A DNA stretch of 41,664 bases from an uncultured Clostridia bacterium (lineage in GTDB: Bacteria > Bacillota > Clostridia > Oscillospirales > Ruminococcaceae). The notes beneath the pieces are model-generated. The model worked only from the letters and a program-made list of their open reading frames with translations, was not told the DNA's origin and made no database searches. The stretch covers positions 1-41,664 of the forward strand of contig CAMERU010000002.1 in NCBI GenBank assembly GCA_945935925.1, written 5' to 3'. Position numbers and translations under genes: made by a program. Positions within the stretch are counted from its first letter, which is position 1. Every line of letters begins with the position of its first letter. Positions 8,813 through 18,587 of this stretch are shown piece after piece.

Positions 8813-9634
8813 TCAGTTGTCGAACGCGTAAACGTCAGCAAGACCGTACTTCTCGGCAAGCGCCTTGAGCGTTCCGTCGGCAACGAGCTCGTCGATAGCC
8901 GAGTTTATCTTTTCAACGGTCTGTACGTCGCCCTTTCTCAGACCGATCGCGTATTCCTCGGGAGCAAGCTCAACGCTCTCAACTATCATAAGGTCGCTGT
9001 AATCTGTACCTTCGCCTATGGAAGCGTTTGCCATAACGTAATCGAGAACGCCCAGCTCAACGGTGCCGGACTTTACCTCGAGGAGAACGTCCTTCTGTGC
9101 GTTGGTGCCGATGAAATTGTTCTTGGAGAGAACGCTGCTGCTCTCGATAGCGGTCTGACCCGCGGAGCCGCTCTCTGCCGCGCAGGAAGCGCCTGCCATG
9201 GAAGCCTCGTCGGTGTACTTGTCCTTATTTGCAACGTTGATGACAACGACCTGCTTGTTTCTTACATAGGACTTGGAGAAAGCCATGTTTTCTCTGCGCT
9301 CGTCGGAAACGGTCAGACCGTTCCAGATAGCGTCGATGGTCTTTGCGTTAAGCTCGATCTCTTTCTTTTCCCACTCGATCTCCTGGAACTTTGCCTCAAC
9401 GCCGAGCTTCTCGCATACAGCCTTTGTGAACTCGGTGTCAAAGCCGATAAGCTCGCCGTTTTCGTCGTAGTAGTTCATCGGCTCGTACAGGGTGATGCCC
9501 GCAACGAACGTGCCCTTGTCGGCTATGTAGTCCCAGTCGATCTTGTCGCTGCTCTCTGAGCTGCCGGAGCAGGCGCAGAGACCCAGTGTGAGTGCTGCCG
9601 TCAGCACAACGGATAAAAATTTCTTCATGATCAT
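8813..9634 (-). CDS. Amino-acid ABC transporter substrate-binding lipoprotein
   Basis: Lipobox LGLCACSGSSES; periplasmic-binding family 3 features (YEPMNYYDENGELIGFDTEFTKAVCEKLG). Start at 9634 or 9628. Confidence 0.9.
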   Translation of the reverse strand: MIMKKFLSVVLTAALTLGLCACSGSSESSDKIDWDYIADKGTFVAGITLYEPMNYYDENGELIGFDTEFTKAVCEKLGVEAKFQEIEWEKKEIELNAKTIDAIWNGLTVSDERRENMAFSKSYVRNKQVVVINVANKDKYTDEASMAGASCAAESGSAGQTAIESSSVLSKNNFIGTNAQKDVLLEVKSGTVELGVLDYVMANASIGEGTDYSDLMIVESVELAPEEYAIGLRKGDVQTVEKINSAIDELVADGTLKALAEKYGLADVYAFDN

Positions 9635-9715
9635 GTTGTCCTTTCCTGTTTTGTCTTTTCTACCTAATTGCCGCGTCGGACGCGGCATTGTTGCAGTTTG
9701 CTAAAGCACCTGTAT

Positions 9716-9744
9716 ATAATACCATAAAAAAACTGTTTTGTCAA
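9716..9744 (-). promoter_or_regulatory. Sigma-A-type promoter of the amino-acid ABC operon
   Basis: Minus strand TTGACA-17 bp-TATTAT. Confidence 0.75.
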
Positions 9745-9769
9745 GTCGTCATCTTTTTTGAATAAGCCC

Positions 9770-9798
9770 TTGATTTTACGGCGGATTTGATATATAAT
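9770..9798 (+). promoter_or_regulatory. Sigma-A-type promoter upstream of prmA
   Basis: TTGATT-17 bp-TATAAT, then RBS GGAGG before the ATG at 9834. Confidence 0.7.
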
Positions 9799-9833
9799 AT
9801 ACAATAGAATATTATGCATTCCGGAGGTTTATT

Positions 9834-10808
9834 ATGGATAATTTCATACAGATCGATATTTACACGTCGTCGCAGGCGATAGACGGCATAACGGGCGCCC
9901 TGACCGATCACGGCATTACCGGCTTCATCATTCAGGACAGCGCGGATTTCGAGAGCTTCCTCGAGGACAAGGACGCAAACTGGGACTATGTTGACGATGA
10001 GCTGATGGGGCTTAAAACCGTTGAGCCGCATATCACCGTATATGTCCACGACAACGCGCAGGGCGCGGAAATGCTCGCGGCGATCCGCTCCCTTATCGAG
10101 GGCTACGCGCAGAATAACTCCGACGGTTATTACGGCAATATCAGAATGCAGCTTGCTAACGTAAAGGAAGAGGACTGGGCTAACAACTGGAAGAAGTATT
10201 ACAAGCCGTTCCGCGTAGGAAAAAGCCTTGTCATCAAGCCGTCATGGGAGGAGGTCGTTCCCGCCGAGGGCGACAGGATACTCGAAATAGACCCCGCTTC
10301 CACATTCGGCACGGGTCAGCACCACACAACGAAGCTTGTCATGGAAACGCTGGAGAACGTTATAAAAGGCGGCGAGCGCGTGCTGGATCTCGGCTGCGGC
10401 AGCGGCATTCTGTCCATTGCTGCAATGCTTTTCGGCGCGGACAGCGTTACCATGTGCGACATATTCGAGAACGCGGTAAAGACCGCCTCGGAGAATGTTG
10501 AAAAGAACAATATCCCTGCGGAAAAATACCGCGCATTCTGCGGCAATATCATCGACGACGAGGCGCTGCGCGGAAAGCTCGGCACGGGCTATGACGTTAT
10601 CTGCGCGAACATCGTCGCGGACGTTATCATCGGCATGAGTCCGCTGTTCGGCGGATTTATGAAGGACGGCGCGCGGCTTATCGTTTCGGGGATAATCGAC
10701 GAGCGCATGGACGAGGTGACCGCCGCGCTTTCCGAAAACGGATTTGAAACCGTTTCCGCCGCCAATGAGGAAGGCTGGAACTGCATTCTTCTCAAAAAGG
10801 CGGAATAA
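9834..10808 (+). CDS. prmA: Ribosomal protein L11 methyltransferase
   Basis: DPASTFGTGQHHTTKLVMETLE, VLDLGCGSGILSIAA, DVICANIVADVI: PrmA hallmarks. Confidence 0.95.
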   Translation: MDNFIQIDIYTSSQAIDGITGALTDHGITGFIIQDSADFESFLEDKDANWDYVDDELMGLKTVEPHITVYVHDNAQGAEMLAAIRSLIEGYAQNNSDGYYGNIRMQLANVKEEDWANNWKKYYKPFRVGKSLVIKPSWEEVVPAEGDRILEIDPASTFGTGQHHTTKLVMETLENVIKGGERVLDLGCGSGILSIAAMLFGADSVTMCDIFENAVKTASENVEKNNIPAEKYRAFCGNIIDDEALRGKLGTGYDVICANIVADVIIGMSPLFGGFMKDGARLIVSGIIDERMDEVTAALSENGFETVSAANEEGWNCILLKKAE

Positions 10809-10862
10809 GCGCTGTGCCGCATAATACGCGAAGCGCATATACTGCCACAGGAGGCGGTCAAT

Positions 10863-11141
10863 ATGCAGTTTGTGTATGTTTTTATTCTGATGTTCCTTTC
10901 GATATTCGGGCTTGTTATGCTGATAAGGCTGTTCTTCTCGGCGCTTTTCGCAGGTTCACGGCGGCGCTTTGATGTTTATGTGAGAGCGGACGAGGATATC
11001 GGCGAGTTCGTTGAATTTGCGCGCAGGTCGGATCGTATCGGGAATATCCACCTTATCGCCCGCGAGGGCGCGGAGGACGCGGCGGCAAGGCTTGCGGAAC
11101 AATATCCCGACGTTGATGTGGTCGGGGAAACGGGTCGGTGA
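10863..11141 (+). CDS. Small hypothetical protein with an N-terminal transmembrane helix
   Basis: 92-aa ORF, TM segment MQFVYVFILMFLSIFGLVMLIRLFFSALF, acidic soluble tail; overlaps the start of recD2. Confidence 0.7.
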   Translation: MQFVYVFILMFLSIFGLVMLIRLFFSALFAGSRRRFDVYVRADEDIGEFVEFARRSDRIGNIHLIAREGAEDAAARLAEQYPDVDVVGETGR

Positions 11142-13351
11142 AATTATTGGATAAGAATGGGGAGCTTCTGTCCGTTTCGGGAACGGTGGAGGACGTCATA
11201 TTTTATAATGAGGAAAACGGCTATATCGTCCTTGACATGGACGTCGAGGGAACGCTGCTGACTGCCGTGGGGAATATGGGCGACGTTCGCGAGGGCGAAA
11301 AGCTCACGCTGTACGGCGACTACATCAATTCCCAGAAATACGGCAGGCAGTTCCGCGTGGACATTTTCGAGCGTGCAATGCCGGAGGACGTCAACGCGAT
11401 AAGGAAATACCTCGGCTCTGGCGTTATTCCGGGGATCGGCCCCGCAATGGCGAAGAGGATAGTGCAGGCGTTCGGCGGGGAAACTCTGAAGGTCCTCGAG
11501 GATAAGCCGGAGCAGCTTTCCTCCATAAAGGGAATATCCCCGGAGCGCGCGCAGAGCATCGGCAGGGAGTTCCGCAGCATTTCGGGCTTGCGAAAGGCTA
11601 TGACATTCTTCTCGGCATACGGGGTGCAGCCCATATTCATTGCGTCGGCGTGGAAGGTTTACGAGGGGAGAACTGTGGAGATCGTCCGCGAGAACCCTTA
11701 TTGCCTTTGCGAGAACGGCATAGATCTGCCTTTCGCCGACGCGGACAGAATGGCAATGTCGCTCGGTATTCCGCGCGACAGCGAGGAACGCATTTACGCG
11801 GGAACGCTGTGGACGCTGCGCCGCAACGCCGACAACGGCAACACCTGTATGCGCGAGGTGGAACTCACCGAAATGGCTTCGCAGGCGCTCGCGGTGAGCG
11901 AGAAAGTCTGCTGGGAGATACTTGCGCTTGCGGAGGGCAGGGGAGATATCGTCCGCACCGACAAATACGACGATAAATTCGTGTTCCTCACCGAGTATTA
12001 CAACGCGGAGCTTTTTATTGCGGAGAAGCTTGCCGAGATGATAAAGCGCGACGATATTTCCTCCGGCGATTATTCCGAGGAGATAGACGCTATTGCGTGG
12101 ACGCAGGGCATAGAGTACGCCGAGCGGCAGCGCGAAGCGATAAACGGCTGCATGAACAACCATGTGTTTATCCTTACGGGCGGACCCGGAACGGGTAAAA
12201 CCACAACTCTTAACGCCGTAATTGCGCTTTGCAGGCAGCGCGGGCTCAAATTGAAGCTCGCCGCGCCGACGGGCAGGGCTGCGAAGCGCATGGCAGACCT
12301 CACGGGAGCGCCCGCGCAGACGATACACAGGCTGCTTGAGGTGGACTTTGCGTCGGGGGGACATTCCTTCCGCCGCGGCGAGGAGAACCCTATAAGCTGC
12401 GACGTGCTGATAATCGACGAGATGTCCATGGTGGACGCGCTGCTGATGGCGTCGCTGCTGAAGGCGGTCAGGAGCAGGACGCGCCTTATCATGGTCGGGG
12501 ACAGCAGCCAGCTGCCGTCTGTCGGCGCGGGTAATATCCTGCGCGACCTTATCGACGGCGGGAGAGTGCCCAAGGTGGAATTAAAGGAGATATTCCGTCA
12601 GGCGGCACAGAGCCTTATCGTGACGAATGCGCACAGGATAGTGCGGGGTGAGATGCCTGTCCTCAACGACAGGAAAAGCGACTTTTTCTTCATGCCCTCC
12701 GACAGCGAGGAGAACACGCTGCGGCTGGTCATCGAGCTTTGCAGGACGCGCCTGCCGAAAACCTACGGCTTCGACCCGATGGACGATATTCAGGTGCTGT
12801 GCCTGTCAAAAATGGGTACGGTGGGAACGCAGAGCGTCAACAAGGAGCTTCAGCTCGCGTTAAATCCCCCCTCGAAGAACAAGCGCGAGCTTAAATACAT
12901 AAACACGCTTTTCCGCGACGGCGACAAGGTAATGCAGACCAAGAACGACTACGACGTTGAATGGCGGCGCGGCGACGAGAAATCCCACGGGATATTCAAC
13001 GGCGACATCGGGCGCATAAAGTCCGCCGACAGGGTGAACGATATGTGCGAGATAGATTTTGATGGGAGAACGGCTTCGTATGACAGCGAAATGCTGCGCA
13101 GGATAGAACACGCATACGCCGTGACCGTTCACAAAAGTCAGGGCAGCGAGTACCCCGCGGTGATAATCCCGCTCCCGAACGGAATGGACAGGCTGTCCTA
13201 CCGCAACCTGCTGTACACGGCGGTGACCCGCGCGAAGAAAATACTTATCCTCATCGGGACGCCGAACAAGGTGTACGGAATGGTGAGCAACGACAGGCGC
13301 ACGAGGCGGTATTCCTGCCTTAAACCCATGCTGGAGGATCATTTTGTTTAG
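11138..13351 (+). CDS. recD2: RecD2-type ATP-dependent DNA helicase
   Basis: N-terminal OB/HhH region (GVIPGIGPAMAKRIVQAFG), Walker A LTGGPGTGKTTTLNA, LIIDEMSMVD, C-terminal AVTVHKSQGSEYPAVIIP. GTG start. Confidence 0.95.
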   Translation: MKLLDKNGELLSVSGTVEDVIFYNEENGYIVLDMDVEGTLLTAVGNMGDVREGEKLTLYGDYINSQKYGRQFRVDIFERAMPEDVNAIRKYLGSGVIPGIGPAMAKRIVQAFGGETLKVLEDKPEQLSSIKGISPERAQSIGREFRSISGLRKAMTFFSAYGVQPIFIASAWKVYEGRTVEIVRENPYCLCENGIDLPFADADRMAMSLGIPRDSEERIYAGTLWTLRRNADNGNTCMREVELTEMASQALAVSEKVCWEILALAEGRGDIVRTDKYDDKFVFLTEYYNAELFIAEKLAEMIKRDDISSGDYSEEIDAIAWTQGIEYAERQREAINGCMNNHVFILTGGPGTGKTTTLNAVIALCRQRGLKLKLAAPTGRAAKRMADLTGAPAQTIHRLLEVDFASGGHSFRRGEENPISCDVLIIDEMSMVDALLMASLLKAVRSRTRLIMVGDSSQLPSVGAGNILRDLIDGGRVPKVELKEIFRQAAQSLIVTNAHRIVRGEMPVLNDRKSDFFFMPSDSEENTLRLVIELCRTRLPKTYGFDPMDDIQVLCLSKMGTVGTQSVNKELQLALNPPSKNKRELKYINTLFRDGDKVMQTKNDYDVEWRRGDEKSHGIFNGDIGRIKSADRVNDMCEIDFDGRTASYDSEMLRRIEHAYAVTVHKSQGSEYPAVIIPLPNGMDRLSYRNLLYTAVTRAKKILILIGTPNKVYGMVSNDRRTRRYSCLKPMLEDHFV

Positions 13352-14000
13352 GGACATAACTCACGCCGCGCTGTCAGTCATTTTTCCGAACAGGTGCCCG
13401 TTCTGCGACGGTATCATCGGCGCGCGGGAGTATTACTGCCCCGAATGCGCGGCTTCGCTCCGTTATATCGAAAGCGGAAGGGCTGAGCCGCCGCAGGGCT
13501 TGTCGGAGCTTTTTGCCTGCTGCGGATATTCGGGCGCGGCAAGGAGTGCGGTGCTGCGGCTGAAGGACGGCTCCTACGGCTATTCCGCGGAGGCTTTCGG
13601 AGTGATGATGACGGAGGTCGTCGGGGATAATATACGCGGATATGACGCGCTGGTGCCCGTGCCGAGTTCGTTCGGGAGCATTCTGCGGCGCGGATATGCG
13701 CCTGCGGAATACATCGCGCGGGAGATATCCCGCCGCAGCGGCGTGCGTGTCGTGACCGCGCTTTCGGCTTCGGTCGAAAAGGAAGAGCAGAAGCACTTGC
13801 GCAAGGCGGAGCGTAAAAAGAACGCCCGCAGCAGCTTTGTCCTCTACGACGGTAAAAATATACGCGGGAAGAAAATACTTCTTATCGACGACATCTGCAC
13901 GACGGGCGCAACGCTTTCCGCCTGCGCAAAGCTGCTGCGGGAAGCGGGAGCGGCGGAGGTCGGCGGCGCGGTGTTCGCAAAAACCGTCGGCAGAGCTTGA
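13344..14000 (+). CDS. comFC: ComF-family phosphoribosyltransferase-like protein
   Basis: N-terminal zinc ribbon CPFCDG...CPECA, PRPP-type motif ILLIDDICTTGAT. Confidence 0.9.
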   Translation: MFRDITHAALSVIFPNRCPFCDGIIGAREYYCPECAASLRYIESGRAEPPQGLSELFACCGYSGAARSAVLRLKDGSYGYSAEAFGVMMTEVVGDNIRGYDALVPVPSSFGSILRRGYAPAEYIAREISRRSGVRVVTALSASVEKEEQKHLRKAERKKNARSSFVLYDGKNIRGKKILLIDDICTTGATLSACAKLLREAGAAEVGGAVFAKTVGRA

Positions 14001-14063
14001 AAAAATATCTGTAATGTGTTATACTGAAATATCGGCACAGAATAATCATAAAGGAATGTTTCT

Positions 14064-15467
14064 ATGACTTCAAGAATATCCGCTGAGGAAATGGCAATTC
14101 AGCGGGAATATATGAAAAAGGTCGCGCAGCTGAACGCCGAGCGCGACGAGCCGCCGATAGCCCATGTTCACAGCTTCGGCTGTCAGCAGAACGTGAGCGA
14201 CGGCGAGAAAATAAAGGGAATGCTCGCGGAGATGGGCTACGGATTTTCGGGGGACAGCGACGGTGCTGACCTCGTGCTGTTCAACACCTGCGCAGTACGC
14301 GAAAACGCGGAGGACAGGGTGTTCGGCAACCTCGGGGCATTAAAGCACAACAAGCGCCGTAAGCCCGATATGCTTATCGGCGTGTGCGGCTGCATGGTGC
14401 AGCAGGAGCATATCACCGAGCGCATAAAGAAAAGCTTTCCGCACGTTGATATGATATTCGGCACGCACGTCCTGCATACGCTCCCGCAGCTTATCTACGA
14501 AACGCTGACGACAAGGAAACGGCATATCTCCATACCCGAAAGCGACGGCGTTATTGCCGAGGGGATACCGCTCCGCCGCGAAAGCGCGCTCAAGGTCAGC
14601 ATACCGATAATGTACGGCTGCAACAACTTCTGCACCTACTGCATAGTGCCGTATGTTCGCGGCAGGGAGCGCTCGCGCGCTTTTGAGGACGTTGTTTCCG
14701 AGGCAAGGCAGGCAGTGGAGAACGGCGCAAAGGAGCTGCTTCTGCTCGGGCAGAATGTCAACTCCTACGGAAAGGAGCTCGGCACAAGCTTTGCGGAGCT
14801 GCTCCGCGCGATAAATGCTATCGACGGCGAGTTCAGGATATGCTATATGTCCAGTCACCCCAAGGACGCCACGCCCGAGCTTATCGACGCCATCGCAGGG
14901 TGCGAAAAGGGGACAAGGCATTTTCACCTGCCCGTTCAGTCGGGGAGCAGCAGGATACTGAAGCTTATGAACAGGCATTACACCCGCGAGGATTATCTTG
15001 ACCTTGTTCGGTATGTCAGGGAGCGCGTTCCCGACGCGGCGCTGACCTCCGACATAATCGTCGGGTTCCCGGGGGAAACCTACGAGGACTTTAAGGAAAC
15101 GCTCTCGCTTATCCGCGAGGTGAGGTTCGATTCGCTGTACACCTTCATTTACAGCCCGAGAAAGGGCACAAAGGCGGCGGAAATGCCCGACCCCGTATCC
15201 GCGGAGGAAAAGGGAAAATGGTTCCGCGAGCTGCTCGAGGTGCAGCAGGAGAGCGGCTGCGCCGCTTACGAGGGCTATATCGGCAGGACTATGCGCGTTC
15301 TGTGCGAGGGTCCGGGGCGCACCCGCGACGGCTGCCTTACGGGAAAGACGCAGCAGAATGTTATTGTGGATTTTGACGGCGACCGCTCGCTTATCGGCAG
15401 CTTCGTCGACGTTGAGATAACCGGCGCGCTCAACTGGGCGCTGCTCGGAAAAATTGTTGAGAAATAA
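14064..15467 (+). CDS. miaB: tRNA-2-methylthio-N6-dimethylallyladenosine synthase
   Basis: Radical SAM motif YGCNNFCTYCIVPYVRGRERSR; N-terminal UPF0004 Cys residues (SFGCQQNVSDGEKIKGML); TRAM-like C-terminus. Confidence 0.96.
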   Translation: MTSRISAEEMAIQREYMKKVAQLNAERDEPPIAHVHSFGCQQNVSDGEKIKGMLAEMGYGFSGDSDGADLVLFNTCAVRENAEDRVFGNLGALKHNKRRKPDMLIGVCGCMVQQEHITERIKKSFPHVDMIFGTHVLHTLPQLIYETLTTRKRHISIPESDGVIAEGIPLRRESALKVSIPIMYGCNNFCTYCIVPYVRGRERSRAFEDVVSEARQAVENGAKELLLLGQNVNSYGKELGTSFAELLRAINAIDGEFRICYMSSHPKDATPELIDAIAGCEKGTRHFHLPVQSGSSRILKLMNRHYTREDYLDLVRYVRERVPDAALTSDIIVGFPGETYEDFKETLSLIREVRFDSLYTFIYSPRKGTKAAEMPDPVSAEEKGKWFRELLEVQQESGCAAYEGYIGRTMRVLCEGPGRTRDGCLTGKTQQNVIVDFDGDRSLIGSFVDVEITGALNWALLGKIVEK

Positions 15468-15480
15468 GGAGAAGAATATC

Positions 15481-15900
15481 ATGACAGTTATCGAAGGAGC
15501 AAGACAGCTCGGCAAGGCTTTACAGGCAGACGAGAGATATATCGAATATGTGAACGCTAAGAACATCAACGACGCGGACGAGGAGCTTCAGGAGCTTATC
15601 GGAAAATTCAACCTCACCAGGCAGAACCTCGCCATGGAGCAGGGCAAGCCCGAGGAGGAGCAGAACGCCGAAAAGATAAAGGAACTGACCGCGAAAATGC
15701 ACTCGGAATACAACGCGGTAATGACCAACGAGAACATGGCGAATTTCACCATGGCAAAGGCGGGCATGGACAAGCTTATGAGCGAGATAAACACCATTCT
15801 GACCTACTGCGTAGAGGGAATGGATCCCGACACCTGCCCGAGCGAGGTGCCCACGAGCACCTGCTCAGGCTCCTGCGCGACCTGCGGCGGCTGCCACTGA
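15481..15900 (+). CDS. YlbF/YmcA (RicA/RicF)-like protein with Cys-rich C-terminus
   Basis: Helical protein between miaB and mutS, as ymcA (ricA) follows miaB in Bacillus subtilis; ends CPSEVPTSTCSGSCATCGGCH. Confidence 0.75.
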   Translation: MTVIEGARQLGKALQADERYIEYVNAKNINDADEELQELIGKFNLTRQNLAMEQGKPEEEQNAEKIKELTAKMHSEYNAVMTNENMANFTMAKAGMDKLMSEINTILTYCVEGMDPDTCPSEVPTSTCSGSCATCGGCH

Positions 15901-15909
15901 TGAATGACC

Positions 15910-15930
15910 TCCCGCCGTGCCGCGGCGGGA
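15910..15930 (+). terminator. Stem-loop between the RicA-like gene and mutS
   Basis: Perfect 8-bp inverted repeat TCCCGCCG / CGGCGGGA with 5-nt loop, followed by ATTTTC. Confidence 0.5.
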
Positions 15931-15970
15931 ATTTTCGGAAAAGAAAAGTTATCTGAAACGGAGTGTGAAA

Positions 15971-18568
15971 ATGGCTCAGGAAACGGAAAAGATCTCCCCG
16001 ATGCTTAAACAGTACCTTGACATCAAGGAAAAATACAGCGACTATATCCTGTTTTTCCGTCTGGGTGATTTTTACGAGATGTTTTTTGAGGACGCTGTAA
16101 CGGTGTCGCGCGAGCTGGAGCTTGCGCTGACATCGCGGGCGGGCTCGCCGATGTGCGGCGTGCCCTACCACAGCAGCGAGGTGTACATAAAAAGGCTCAT
16201 CGACAAGGGCTTCAAGGTTGCGATATGCGAGCAGCTCACCGACCCCGCGCTGTCAAAGGGGCTTGTCGAGCGCGATGTTATCCGCCTTGTCACTGCGGGG
16301 ACAGTCATCGAAGCAAGTATGCTCAACGAGGACAGCAACAACTACATCACCTGCGTTTATTCCGAGGGAGAAAGCGCCGCGCTGGCGTTTGCCGATCTGT
16401 CCACGGGCGAGGTGCACGTTTTTGAGAAAAACGGGAAGAACCGCGAGCAGGAGATAATCTCCGAGCTTTCAAGATTTGCGCCGGTCGAGCTGCTGATAAA
16501 CAAGGGTTTTCTTGACTTAAAGGAAGTCCACGAGTTTGTCTGCGACAGGCTCAAGCGCTGCTCCTGCGAAATGCTGGACGACGAGATGTTCTCAAACAGC
16601 GACTTATCCGCCGTCACCGCTCAGTTTGAAACGGGAAGCACCGCGGACAGCCTCGGGATCGCCTCCATGCCGATGGCGCAGAAGGCGCTGTGCGCAATGT
16701 TCCGTTATTTCGGGGAAACCCAGAAAGCGACAGTGAAGCGCTTTGTTGGCTTGAAAATTCATTCCGACGGCGAGTTTATGGGGCTTAACCTCACAACAAG
16801 GCGCAATCTTGAGCTTACAGAAACCATGCGCACAAAGGAAAAGCGCGGGTCGCTGCTGTGGGTTCTGGACAAGACGGTAACGTCGATGGGGCGGCGGCGC
16901 CTTAAAAGCTGGGTGGAGCAGCCGCTGATAAACCCGACCGCTATCCTCCGCAGACTGGACGCCGTTGAGGAGCTGACGAAAAACACCGCCGTGCTGGGCG
17001 ATATCTGCGAGGCGTTAAAGGGCATCTATGACCTCGAGCGCCTTATGACGCGAGTAATGTACAAGTCGGCAAACCCGCGCGATATTTATTCCCTCGGGCA
17101 GACCTGCTCGAAGCTCCCCGAGCTGAAAAAGCGGCTGTCCGTGCTTAATTCGCGGCTCATGACCGAGCTTAACGCGAAGATAAGCGAGCTGGAGGACGTG
17201 GCGTCCCTCGTTGAAAACGCGATAACAGACGACCCGCCGCTCGTCATGAAGGACGGAGGCGTCATCAGGGACGGCTTCAACGACGAGATAGACAGGCTGC
17301 GCTCGATAGCGGGCGGCGGCAAGGAAATACTTGCGGAGATAGAGGAGCGCGAAAAGAACGCCACGGGTATCCGCACGCTTAAAGTAGGGTACAACCGCGT
17401 GTTCGGCTATTACATCGAGGTATCTAACAGCTTCAAGTCGCAGGTGCCGCCGCATTATCACCGCAAGCAGACGCTGACGAACGGCGAGCGCTATATCACC
17501 GACGAGCTGAAAAAGGTCGAGGGCGAGATACTCGGCGCGAACGACAAAATACTCGCGCTGGAGCAGGCTGTTTTCGCGGAGGTGCGCGATTTTATCGCGA
17601 CAAAGCTGGAGGAGATACAGACCACGGCGCAGGCTGTGTCCGAAACGGACGCGCTTTGCTCTTTCGCGCAGGTGTCGCTTGAAAACGGGTATGTTAAGCC
17701 CGAGATAACGCTGGAAAGCGTTATCGACATCAAGGACGGGCGTCACCCCGTTATCGAAAAAATACTCGGCGACAGACCGTTCACACCGAACGACGCGCGG
17801 CTCGACCTGCGTGACAACCGCCTTATCATCATAACGGGACCGAATATGTCGGGTAAATCGACATTTATGCGGCAGACGGCGATAATCGTGCTGATGGCGC
17901 AGATAGGCTGCTTCGTGCCCGCGCGCTACGCTAAGATAGGCGTTGTGGACAAGATATTCACTCGCGTAGGCGCGTCGGACGACCTCACCGCGGGGCAGTC
18001 GACGTTCATGGTTGAGATGAACGAGGTCGCGGAGATACTCAAGAACGCGACCTCAAAGAGCCTTGTCATACTTGACGAGATAGGGCGCGGAACTTCCACC
18101 TTTGACGGGATATCCATTGCGAGGGCGGTCGCGGAGTATATCAGCGGGAAGCAGATCGGCTGCAAGACGCTGTTCGCGACGCATTACCACGAGCTTATCG
18201 CCATGGAAAAGGAGAACGAGGGCGTTCGCAATTACAGCGTCGCGGTATCGAAGCGCGGCGACGAATTGAAATTCCTCCATAAAATAGTAGAGGGCGGAAC
18301 GGACGACAGCTACGGCATCGAGGTCGCGAAGCTTGCGGGATTGCCGCAGAAGGTCATAAACCGAGCGAAAGAGGAATTGAAGGAGCTTGAGGTCAGCGGC
18401 AAGGTTCGCCTTGCGCAGGTTATAGAAAAGAGCGCGGACAGCCAGTTCAGCTTCACGGCGGTGAACGAGCAGAACGCTGTCGCAAAGCTGCGCGCCGCGG
18501 ATATCAACAGCATGAGCCCGATGGACGCGCTGCTGTTCGTAAGGGATCTCAAGGAGTCGCTGCAATAA
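15971..18568 (+). CDS. mutS: DNA mismatch repair protein MutS
   Basis: N-terminal mismatch motif FFRLGDFYEMFFEDA, Walker A GPNMSGKSTFMRQ, DEIGRGTSTFDG, FATHYHEL. Start at 15971 (MAQETEKISPMLKQY) after RBS GGAG. Confidence 0.97.
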   Translation: MAQETEKISPMLKQYLDIKEKYSDYILFFRLGDFYEMFFEDAVTVSRELELALTSRAGSPMCGVPYHSSEVYIKRLIDKGFKVAICEQLTDPALSKGLVERDVIRLVTAGTVIEASMLNEDSNNYITCVYSEGESAALAFADLSTGEVHVFEKNGKNREQEIISELSRFAPVELLINKGFLDLKEVHEFVCDRLKRCSCEMLDDEMFSNSDLSAVTAQFETGSTADSLGIASMPMAQKALCAMFRYFGETQKATVKRFVGLKIHSDGEFMGLNLTTRRNLELTETMRTKEKRGSLLWVLDKTVTSMGRRRLKSWVEQPLINPTAILRRLDAVEELTKNTAVLGDICEALKGIYDLERLMTRVMYKSANPRDIYSLGQTCSKLPELKKRLSVLNSRLMTELNAKISELEDVASLVENAITDDPPLVMKDGGVIRDGFNDEIDRLRSIAGGGKEILAEIEEREKNATGIRTLKVGYNRVFGYYIEVSNSFKSQVPPHYHRKQTLTNGERYITDELKKVEGEILGANDKILALEQAVFAEVRDFIATKLEEIQTTAQAVSETDALCSFAQVSLENGYVKPEITLESVIDIKDGRHPVIEKILGDRPFTPNDARLDLRDNRLIIITGPNMSGKSTFMRQTAIIVLMAQIGCFVPARYAKIGVVDKIFTRVGASDDLTAGQSTFMVEMNEVAEILKNATSKSLVILDEIGRGTSTFDGISIARAVAEYISGKQIGCKTLFATHYHELIAMEKENEGVRNYSVAVSKRGDELKFLHKIVEGGTDDSYGIEVAKLAGLPQKVINRAKEELKELEVSGKVRLAQVIEKSADSQFSFTAVNEQNAVAKLRAADINSMSPMDALLFVRDLKESLQ

Positions 18569-18587
18569 CGGGTAGAACGGAGAAAAA

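Noticed and set aside
11144-12364. 406-aa minus-strand ORF opposite recD2
   Set aside because: Antisense shadow of RecD2.
14340-15569. 409-aa minus-strand ORF opposite miaB
   Set aside because: Antisense shadow; no plausible protein family features.
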